Shown here in pieces: positions 32,901 through 64,000 of a stretch of DNA of 64,000 nucleotides (the stretch's first letter is position 1; each line of letters starts with the position of its first letter). Source of the stretch: Sycon ciliatum (taxonomy: Eukaryota > Porifera > Calcarea > Leucosolenida > Sycettidae); the NCBI RefSeq assembly GCF_964019385.1, contig NC_088646.1, positions 6,373,702 through 6,437,701 of the forward strand. Reading direction: 5' to 3'. The notes beneath the pieces are model-generated. The model saw nothing but the letters and a program-made list of their open reading frames with translations, searched no databases and was not told the origin of the DNA. The position numbers and the translations under genes were made by a program.

Positions 32901-35221
32901 GAGCACGTGACCGCTTGTTCAACCATGTTCGATTGGGAATAAAGGAGGAACGCTGCATCGCAGCCTTTTCGGACCAAAACCAGTCGACTCAGCGTCCAAA
33001 AGACTACAACATATGGGCCAATCGCGGTCATCCGTGCTTTTATAAGAACGAAATGGCGCTTTTAGTGACATTTTGCATACAAATCCCCATCTAGTAGGGC
33101 GCAGTCACCCAGTTTCGGTGGAAGTGCGCGAGTTCGATTGGGATTCAAGTAGGAAGGGAGCGTCTCAGCTTTCTCGGACCAAGACCATTCGACTCAGCAC
33201 CCCGAAGACTACAACTGGTGAAATTTTAATTTTTGCCTTAACTTCCCCTTTAACTCGTTATAGTTAGCACTTCGCTATATATATGGCTTTTACAGTAGTT
33301 GTTGGGAGGTGTGCAAGGGTCAGCTTTGCATCGCGATGAGAGTGTGAATGACAGTGGGTGCACTGTTATTGTAGGCGTATGCGTGTTTCGATTCCCACTT
33401 TAAATAAAGTATACAACAGCAACAACACTGACTGCATGTGGAAGTCACTCATAGTATCACTTCCACCAAGAGTCCATACCCCCCCCCCCAGAGTGTGCAA
33501 CTGGGATGGGGTTGTGGGACGGCGTAATCCGTGATGTACGTCATTTTTTGGGTCGGACTTGCGTCATTCCGTCGACGCGGTCCACCGCGGACACACTTCC
33601 CCTAGGCCCTACTCATGGTGTCACACTATGATGTGCAACACGGATTTCTGATCAGTGAAATTGCTCGCTCTTGGGGATTATGCACTCTTGCTTCCACTTA
33701 CAGTGCTTACAGTGCTTACGTAGACTTGATGATACCTTAAAATTAATGTGACGCTTGCGCCAGCACTACATGAATGCACGCACTGATTGAAGATGGCGCC
33801 GACTGACTTATCGTGCCACTGCTGTTGTGTGATGTTGGTTGCATGGCTGCAGATTGATTACTTATTTTATCAGAAGCCCGATGACGTGCTTCACACAGCT
33901 ACTGACCTGGTGGATGATGGCGGCCGCTGGTAAGAATTTCAACACTTCTCTGCATGTAGCTACACAGACTTATTTGTTGTAATTATCCAGACATTCTAAT
34001 TATTCTAATTATATCAAGGAAAGGAGAAAAATAGAATAGTTCCAAGCTCTTCATCACCATTGTCGATCAGAACTCAGCCAGATATTCACGAACCAGTTTT
34101 TGGGCATTCTCTTCAAGTGGAATACAAGCAACCGGAACCAATGAAACGTATGGATATTGGATAAATAGCATCACAAGGGTGGTAACCATTACAACTAGGT
34201 TGAAGAGAATGCCCGAAAACTGGCTCGTGAATATCTGACTGAGCCCTGATTGATGGTGATGGTAAAGGGCTTGAAACTTGTATTTTTCTTTCCTTGATAT
34301 TTTTTCTGTCCATTCTAATAATCCTGTTATTCTTAGTTATCCAAACATCTTCCCACGGCGCTATAATTATGTACTTCAAAAAAATATTCCAAAATGCTCA
34401 CATTGTCAGAGCTGAGATATGCAGTATAGACACAGACTCTGCCAACTCTGAACTGACCAGTACAGTCTGCTTGCGTGCACTCAACTGACTGAATATGCAG
34501 TGCACGAAACGAAAACAAGTTTAGTTATGCCCCCCCCCCCCCCCCCAACTCTCAATGAAAAATGTATTGTCTAGACAGCTAAAATGGATTGACGTTTCAG
34601 CTATCAATATTTATTTATTTTCAAAATGAAAACTCTCCTTGACCCACCCACGCACCCATAAACGAAACGTTTTTCGTGTGCTGTAAAAGATCGATAATTA
34701 TGGATCCTAAGCGGATTTCGTGGAACTTACAATTGGGCATACTTGTCGAGCTAGAGTTTCGAATTATCAGACACTGTTATACGGGAATTGTATTGGTCGA
34801 AATCGACCCTGGAAGAAAGTTCGAATTTAGCAGCATGTTCGAATTAAGCCATATTTGAATTCTCAGGATTCCACGGTATGGTACAGTTTAAGTTGCATAC
34901 TTGTAGGAATCAATGCAAAGAACGAGGAGCCTGTCAGCATGTTTTGAGTACGAAACTGCATGCAGCACTGCTAAATTGAAGCATTCAGACCTGCAGAAAG
35001 AGGAGGAGCAGTGTGATGCTTTGAACATCAGTTACAATGAGCTTTCAAGAACGGGGATAGGGCAGTGCATTTTTGTTTTCAGATGATGAGTTTTGGTTTG
35101 AAAAGCTAGAGCTTTTGACTTGGTGCTTTTTTTTGTTTACTTCTGCTCCCTTTCCCGGCTCAGGGAGGATGCGACATCCGATCATGTCGGTGTGAAGGCA
35201 TCCTTCATGCGAACCAGTTAG
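21826..35221 (+). CDS. Secreted endonuclease/exonuclease/phosphatase-domain protein (15 exons, 558 aa)
   Basis: Exons with matching phases: 21826-21919, 22865-22956, 24068-24139, 24341-24439, 24783-25068, 26193-26458, 28642-28764, 29091-29206, 29571-29646, 29837-29886, 30303-30398, 30775-30858, 31287-31374, 33853-33929 and 35164-35221. They total 1677 nt, exactly 559 codons with TAG. A TAA directly precedes the ATG in frame, fixing the start. Residues 1-25 are a signal peptide and residues 30-270 an unrecognised domain. From residue 275 an EEP (DNase I-like) domain has SYNIWNFN, FQEVR, THL, AGDLNAEP, IDYLFY and terminal SDH. Family members hydrolyse phosphodiesters in nucleic acids, sphingomyelin or inositol phosphates; the substrate here is unknown. 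Weakest points are the acceptors at 24068 and 22865. Confidence 0.85.
22400..22860. other. Intron 1: poly-G run, no gene
   Basis: Intron 1 of the EEP gene (21920-22864) contains a run of more than 20 G (22639-22660) and otherwise unique-looking sequence. No mobile element ends were recognised. Confidence 0.5.
23090..23288. mobile_element. mariner-like MITE, 199 bp, compact copy
   Basis: TACAGTAAAACCTGTGACTA and its inverted counterpart AGTTACAGGTTTTACTGTA bound the element. Subterminal blocks GTGGTCTTTAGTTA also repeat internally. This is the intact reference for the disrupted copy at 18744-19665. It lies in intron 2 of the EEP gene. Confidence 0.85.
23668..24026. mobile_element. Long-TIR MITE, arms of ~68 bp
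   Basis: Inverted arms from TTATGGTGAAAAGGAGAAGG to GATCTGGTTACGTTGGTGG are almost perfect over about 68 bp. The interior carries the TGAGACATTCGGCGACCTG and CTTCCAATTTGGAAGG blocks of the 11488-11777 family, also as partial inverted copies. It ends 41 bp upstream of exon 3. Confidence 0.85.
25306..25520. mobile_element. Copy of the GTTGCACACTCTTGGGG MITE family
   Basis: The right end GTTGCACACTCTTGGGGTTG then GTCTTGGTA matches the ends of 54051-54800 and 60514-60933. The interior (CATCACGTGAC, GATAGATACAGGGTT) matches the reverse strand of 54100-54290. The left end is not preserved. It lies in intron 5 of the EEP gene. Confidence 0.65.
26350..35221 (+). CDS. Catalytic EEP exons of the secreted protein
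   Basis: Family motifs by residue: N280 in SYNIWNFN (exon 6); E317 in AFQEVR (exon 7), the usual metal-binding Glu; H415 in FVTHL (exon 10); D446 and N448 in GDLNAEP (exon 11); D516 in IDYLFY (exon 14); D546 and H547 in TSDHVGV (exon 15). Every position expected of an active DNase I-like fold is present. The last exon adds only 18 residues after W540, yet it carries the essential SDH, and it lies 1.2 kb beyond exon 14. A one-base error at any phase would break the model, and none is seen. Confidence 0.85.
26582..26866. mobile_element. Possible MITE with TACCGTAGAGGCC-like ends
   Basis: TACCGTAGAGGCCTG at the left is partly complementary to GGGCCTTTACGATA at the right, and both sides are rich in GGGC. 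A (TCTA)n run precedes it. Superfamily undetermined. Confidence 0.4.
26889..26998. repeat. (CT)n microsatellite
   Basis: About 50 CT dinucleotides with two interruptions, directly 3' (on the minus strand) of the YR fragment. Confidence 0.95.
27155..28045 (-). pseudogene. Internally deleted YR retroelement fragment in an EEP intron
   Basis: The minus strand starts with a gag-like N-terminus (LSQTQLAAIKETTATAVSS). It continues with ITRKINSFEYVDLASVLPSH and RKIETLADWTEAWLMYS, matching the 4625-7267 ORF at RERITRGEFVEFGDLLPE and KRRVHDLATWLEAF. It then jumps to the end of RT: LEIDTIAMEIRLPAPKL corresponds to LELDTMALEIRLPPSKL. LLALAAKVIPASRTFLRRF and DIVWWQEMLPF follow. The RT catalytic core is missing and there are frameshifts. 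It is a different, more diverged element of the same group. Confidence 0.8.
29321..29503. mobile_element. 183-bp MITE with TATAAGTCGAC termini
   Basis: CGTATTTTCCCGTTTATAAG and its inverted partner ending GGGGAAATGCG bound repeated TTATAAGTCGACCCCGG units. It lies in intron 8 of the EEP gene, 67 bp upstream of exon 9. Confidence 0.75.
31781..33249. mobile_element. Middle element: TTAA-flanked foldback
   Basis: TTAA (31777-31780), AGGGGAAGTTAAGGC... and ...GCCTTAACTTCCCCT, TTAA (33250-33253). Once the inner insertion is removed the element is about 850 bp and nearly all palindromic: 32412-32760 pairs with the reverse strand of about 32900-33248. It has no coding capacity. The TTAA target points to piggyBac-type mobilisation. 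Confidence 0.85.
31793..32407. mobile_element. Innermost element: 615-bp TTAA MITE
   Basis: The ends CCCTTTATTACCGG and CCGGTAATAAAGGG are flanked on both sides by TTAA (31789-31792 and 32408-32411). It is inserted into the subterminal TTAA of the surrounding foldback. Its right end is a 44-bp perfect palindrome (32352-32395, centre ATCATATATGAT) that extends with one mismatch to about 58 bp. Non-coding. Confidence 0.88.
33464..33852. other. Intron 13 remainder, MITE end only
   Basis: AAGAGTCCATACC, a poly-C run and CAGAGTGTGCAACT at 33469-33505 match one end of the GTTGCACACTCTTGGGG MITE family. The matching second end was not found. The rest up to exon 14 is unremarkable. Confidence 0.5.
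34011..34300. mobile_element. Foldback element in the last EEP intron
   Basis: ATATCAAGGAAAGGAGAAAA and the inverted TTTCTTTCCTTGATAT bound two long arms. The inner arm CCAGATATTCACGAACCAG to GGGCATTCTCTTCAA is repeated inverted at 34201-34240. Only a short spacer separates the arms. Confidence 0.75.
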
Positions 35222-35695
35222 CATGTTCATGTTTACTCCTATCGAGTAACCTCGATCATAAGATAGTTGTGCCTTTAGGCCCTTTACCCATCTGCGAGAT
35301 GTTATTGTCCAATACGGATCTTACACAGATGTACTATCCTTTAAATATATTTTGAGAAAGGTTAGTTTTGAAGCTGGCAACACAAAAGAATTTCATCAAA
35401 TAGCTGACTTTCCCAATTTTGCCTGCTTCTAGCTACAAAACCGTTATTTTCTACACTTAACCAGATCAGATGCAATGCCAACTCCAAACATGGAGGTCTT
35501 GTTTAGTGCATAAATTACCGGCAACTTCATGTCTCCCAGCCTAAGTCTACATGTGCTTCGATTGAAGGACATGTAGATTTTCATCCCCGTTTTAGTTTCT
35601 TTTCTTTTATTAAAGATAAAATCTTTATATTGATCCCCTTGCCCTTTGAAGACCTACGCTTATTCTCATCAGTAATTTATTCTAACTCTGTACGA

Positions 35696-35701
35696 AATAA
35701 A
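35696..35701 (+). promoter_or_regulatory. Candidate poly(A) signal of the EEP gene
   Basis: AATAAA lies 475 bp after the stop codon, the first canonical hexamer downstream. Use is inferred from position only. Confidence 0.45.
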
Positions 35702-36189
35702 GGTTTCCTGAGGCGTGTACACCCGATCGTCCAGACAGTGGTCCCATGACCAAATGCTACCAACTACAAGTATACATGTAGACAACATGTTAGTGGTAGC
35801 TGAGCACCTCAGGTCCTCTTGCCTTTCGGACGTATTTGCACGAAAATCTGCAGTTCCTTGCAGCTGAGCTTGTGAACCAGATGGCGTGTTTCGTGTCCCA
35901 GTGATGCTGCTCATGTGCTCGGTACTGTGCAGTGCTGGAAAAGGAAATCCAACCTCATGGATATGTTATAGTGACTCTTGGGGCTGTGCAGCCCTGTAGC
36001 ATTTTGTGCACTGCCTGGACTGTACGCTGAGCACAGGTTTTCTTTGTGAGGTAGGAAAGCCTACTAGGGTTTCATTGCCATCACTGCTTCTCCGGGTTTA
36101 CCGGGTGTTAGCGGCCGTTGTAAGTTGCCTTTGGAAACGGCCACGATAATTTACTTTTACTTTTTTTTATTGCTTCTCTAGGCAGCTAT

Positions 36190-36296
36190 GCAGTGTCTGC
36201 TCTAGGGTTTTGACCTGGGACTCCTGGAACAAGCGGGTCCAAGTACCTCCAACCAGGTCGCTGATCCAGCTGACCCAGCCCTGGAGCAGACACTGC
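36190..36296. mobile_element. 107-bp MITE with GCAGTGTCTGCTC ends
   Basis: GCAGTGTCTGCTCTAGGG and CCCTGGAGCAGACACTGC are inverted with two mismatches; a second inner pair (GACCTGG and CCAGGTC) continues the stem. The CAGTG start is hAT-like. It sits between the two multi-exon genes. Confidence 0.65.
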
Positions 36297-36439
36297 TACA
36301 TAATACATGGACAGATGTGCTTGGCGAAATACCCGAAAGTGATACGAATCATACGATTGGATCGGATTTCACGAAGTGCAATTGTACACTGTACTATTAT
36401 AGACTCGTCCTTCCCCTCCTATAAGTTATATACCGGAAA

Positions 36440-36665
36440 GTAATTAGTTATAACTTTAGAACCTTCCAAGTTGGAAGGCGGTTGCAGTGCGCACCCAAGA
36501 CGTGCTGGAGCTGATAGCCAGTTACAGTTGTAGAACCTCAGTAGATCTACTGTCGTTTAGTGCCGTGCAATGTTATCGCATGAGCTGATTGTCAAGTAAC
36601 TGGTGGTGTTAGTGGACATTGTAGCGTAACTTGTAGTTCCTTGGTCCTTTTCTGTACTATTTAAT
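36440..36665. mobile_element. Partial copy of the AAAGAGAAAAGGAC MITE family
   Basis: CCTTCCAAGTTGGAAGGCGG, CGTGCTGGAGCTGATAGCC and a right-end TTGGTCCTTTTCTGTACTA match the right half of the family seen at 11488-11777 and 23668-24026. The left half is missing. Confidence 0.6.
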
Positions 36666-36699
36666 TTCCTTTTTCCAATCAAGTTACATGTAGTTAGTA

Positions 36700-37863
36700 G
36701 TTACCCCTCCCAGCTATGGACTATTGTTTTCATGGTTATTATTACGGTATCATACTCGGGCCGCATATACCATGTGTATACCGCGTACCGGTAGACTACC
36801 TACCGCTACGATTCCCTGACCTTGGACGGGCTTGGTCCATCGTGCATGGTCGCCGAGGGCAGGCTGCAGTCCAGTACAGGGAGTAGTAAAATACCGGTGC
36901 TTTACTACTCTCTGCGTCCACAAACTCGGTCCACCGCGATGGTCTAGACAAGACGTGGCTTGCTTCCTGCCCTGCTTCAGTGCTTGGCTAGCCCTACTCG
37001 TAACGAGTTACGTATGATCACACTACTAATGCAGTTAGCTGCTGCGCGGGAGCGCCCGCTTGGTTACGTAGAATCAACGGACTGTCTTTGTAAATGGACG
37101 TGTCGTGATTTCCCGGTTTGCTTGCGTGAAAAGAGGCGCAATGCCCTTCTTGCCTTTGAATCGATCTGCCGAGCAAATTATGCGAATAAATACCCAAAAT
37201 TGCTTGTCCTTCTGACGCTTCATTGCCTTTTTCGTTCCTTGTTCCAATGCCAGGCAGGAAGCCGGTAATTCGAAGCAGGCAATATTAATTGTTATCCTGT
37301 ACCGGTCGTGTCTTCGAAGCTATTCCTTGCATGCACTTCTTGACACGCCGTTGCGTCCTGTGCTAGCCGTGCGCTGTTTGGGACAAGCCATCTTCACGAA
37401 GCATCGAATTATGGCTGTGTGACGTCCTTACCCGGCAGCAGCAGCATCAGCGGTGTCTCGCTCGTTGCGTGTGGTGCCCACCTGGCCAGGAAGGAGAAGA
37501 GAGACAGGAGATCAGTAGCCCACTGAGCCTGCCGTTCAGGAAACTAGACCGAAGACCATTCAATGCTGTGTCCGAGCGGACAAGCGTGCAGCAACGGAGA
37601 AGCCTCGGACGACAGCAAACAAACGCTGCAGCACTATCAAAAGAAACCCTGTAACCCGTAGAAGTGCCGGGGTTCGTTGCAAGTAAGACTACTGCCTGCT
37701 TGGCCCGTGAGGATCTAGCCTTTCGGAAAGTTTCCTCTGGCACCCAGGCCGGACTGTGTGCTCTGTGTTCGTGAATTGGCGGATCTCCGATGCCGCTTGG
37801 CCTTAGCCCGCCGTGATTAGTAGTAGCTAAGACGCAGCGTAGAGCAGTTGCGACAGGGGAAAG
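36700..37863 (+). promoter_or_regulatory. Presumed promoter and 5' UTR region of the PH-ANK-WD40-EF gene
   Basis: No coding frame with features is seen. GC content rises toward 37864 and the last 400 bp are CpG-rich, as expected of an animal 5' UTR. A 236-codon minus-strand frame (37447-38157) is the shadow of exon 1 and this GC-rich leader. No TATA box can be assigned. Confidence 0.4.
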
Positions 37864-62470
<24,607 letters not shown>

Positions 62471-62516
62471 CCATGGATCCCCCTAGCCGTCGCCACCCTG
62501 AAGCACATCAGCAGTC

Positions 62517-63116
62517 ATGATACACATCAGCGGATGCAACTCTGCCGGACCAGGGTGCGTTTTACTGGCCGTGGTGGCATCAGTGATTCCGAGGGCTGCG
62601 ACTGAGTTGCAGCACTATCCAGATCTTGGCCCCTGTGCCCTTACTGTATTGCCTAGCTGCACTGCCGACGCAATAGAGAACAGTCTGTACTGCTGGTGCT
62701 CAACTGTACAGCCACACCAGTCACTATCAACAGGAACTATAGAAGATGCCACTAAAGTACACGACTCATTTGGAAACTATCGGAATCATCGGATTACTCT
62801 AATACTGTCACATCTTATTCTGTGTTCAGCAAGGAGAGAGAATAACAAGCGAGTACTTGCATGGTTTGAATACCAGATACGTCTCTCCTGTACTCTAACC
62901 AAATTCCACTGTCGGCCAAGTTGCGTCACTTTTGACACAGGCGAAATGGTGCACGCCCAAGGCCCGTTCCAGCAGCTCATTTCTGTTCCCTACTTTGCCG
63001 GTCCATCCTGCTGCACGCCTAGAATGAATAATGCGTTTGCTTGGTCAATGCGTGCTACACAGCTCTTTAGTCTTATCGTGCAAACATCCACAGCTATGCT
63101 GATTGAGCTAATTTGA
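62517..63116 (+). other. 199-codon open frame in the presumed 3' UTR
   Basis: An ATG-initiated frame 46 bp after the predicted stop. Its Cys-rich product (for example CCTPRMNNAFAWSM) has no recognisable domain. A frame of this length can occur by chance in a 64-kb window read in six frames. It could also be an extra terminal exon if the exon 26 model is wrong. Confidence 0.2.
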
Positions 63117-63137
63117 CAACTATTGCCGTGTACATGC

Positions 63138-63372
63138 TTGAAGGAAGATGCCGGCAGCTTGTCTCCATCAGTTCTTGAAGGAAGATGCCGGCAGTTTGTC
63201 TACATTTCTTGAAGGAAGATGCCGGCAGTTTGTCTACATTTCTTGAAGGAAGATGCCAGCAGTTTGTCTCCATTCCTTGAAGGAAGATGCCGGCAGTTTG
63301 TCTCCATTTCTTGAAGGAAGATGCCAGCAGTTTGTCTCCATTTCTTGAAGGAAGATGCCGGCAGTATGACCG
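63138..63372. repeat. 34-bp minisatellite, seven units
   Basis: CTTGAAGGAAGATGCCGGCAG followed by TTTGTCTCCATTT, with CAGC for CGGC in some units. It lies just upstream of the candidate poly(A) signal. Confidence 0.92.
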
Positions 63373-63386
63373 CATCTCCTTTTAAG

Positions 63387-63392
63387 AATAAA
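63387..63392 (+). promoter_or_regulatory. Candidate poly(A) signal of the large gene
   Basis: AATAAA about 0.9 kb after the predicted stop and directly after the 34-bp minisatellite. Position only; other hexamers beyond the window are possible. Confidence 0.35.
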
Positions 63393-64000
63393 ATACAGAT
63401 ACCACAGAAATTTCTATAGATCCCATCTTACGACAAAATTATTTTACATTCCCAGTATATGCATGCAGTGCATTACAATTTGCCTGCCTTGCTTCCTACA
63501 ATAGCCTGCCTTGCTTCCTACAATAGCCTGCCTTGTCAATCTGCAGAGAAATTACAGTTTACGTTAATTAGAAGAGCACGCATGAAGCTTTATTGATTAC
63601 AACCCCCCCCCCCCCACACACACACTTTTTTTTTTTTCTAGTGCTCTTTTAACATAACAATTAGTTACAATTTACCTTATGATGCGGAGTATACGAAGCA
63701 TATGTACCGGAATCGTTGAGGATGCTGGGACAATCAGCTAGTATAGCCTGTGAAACCTATGGAGGGGCAAAGGAAACAGTGGCTGGCACTTTTTTCTGGA
63801 CAGGTGTCCTGTACGATCGTGGAGAACTATGCGTGCTTTTCAGCTTTAATTACTGGTGCGACGGGCTGGTGGACCAATGTGCTGCAATGTGACTGTGTGG
63901 ACTTTTCTACTGCCCAGCTCACAACAATTTAGATTTACGTTCTCCAGCCTACCTCATTACAGTAGCGGAAAACTTGCACGCTTACGTTAGCAACCATTCT
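63393..64000. other. Intergenic end of window, no gene seen
   Basis: Contains a TGCCTTGCTTCCTACAATAGCC triplication near 63484-63535, a poly-C/(CA)/poly-T run (63603-63640) and no supported coding frame. Confidence 0.5.

Larger units (their letters stand above)
31605..33297. mobile_element. Outer element of a three-level nest: TACTGTAAAAGCCAT ends
   Basis: TACTGTAAAAGCCAT (31605) and ATGGCTTTTACAGTA (to 33297) are perfect 15-bp inverted ends, with subterminal TATATATA and ACGAG motifs shared with the 219-bp MITE at 60628-60846. TA-type ends point to a mariner-like MITE. Without the insertion at 31781-33249 it would be about 220 bp, the size of that relative. It lies in intron 13 of the EEP gene. 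Confidence 0.85.

Noticed and set aside
62517..63116. 199-codon frame as an independent gene
   Set aside because: Length is within chance expectation for six frames of 64 kb, no domain, and it lies in the presumed 3' UTR; kept only as a low-confidence note.

Overview
The window is animal nuclear DNA. Genes are split into many short exons with GT-AG introns. There is a metazoan-type 5S rRNA gene, tRNA-derived SINEs, long simple repeats and very dense transposon debris: tyrosine-recombinase (YR) retroelements, non-LTR retrotransposons, and MITEs with piggyBac-like, mariner-like, hAT-like and PIF/Harbinger-like ends. This fits an intron-rich invertebrate; the sequence alone does not fix the phylum. 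A run of 200 N (38801-39000) marks an assembly gap.

Layout. 1-21 kb is mostly mobile DNA. It holds a nearly intact YR retrotransposon on the minus strand (3261-7346, with ORF-less relatives of its ends at 2087-2657), a single-exon 643-codon orphan gene on the minus strand (9169-11100), several near-perfect hairpins, a 520-bp duplicated segment (101-624 and 15403-15932), and a TTAA-flanked element (15950-18572) that contains a decayed LINE. A 5S rRNA gene lies at 21379-21496 on the minus strand.

21.8-35.2 kb, plus strand: a complete 15-exon gene that I assembled by splice phase. It encodes a predicted secreted 558-residue protein with a C-terminal endonuclease/exonuclease/phosphatase (DNase I-like) domain that keeps its catalytic motifs. 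Its introns carry an internally deleted YR retroelement and a three-level nest of transposons (31605-33297).

37.9-62.5 kb, plus strand: a large gene of about 26 exons. Exon phases join a PH domain, a BTK-type zinc motif, a long Ser/Thr/Pro-rich linker with NPF and clathrin-box-like motifs, about five ankyrin repeats, a seven-bladed WD40 propeller and an EF-hand tail into one polypeptide of about 1430 residues. I know of no named family with this order. Its introns hold three tandem arrays whose units each contain a CRE/bZIP-like core, other minisatellites, many MITEs, and GT or GA microsatellites close to splice sites.

The two multi-exon genes run in the same direction about 2.6 kb apart, and nothing in the sequence shows a shared function. 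Exon models come from reading frames, splice dinucleotides and phase only and have not been checked against transcripts.
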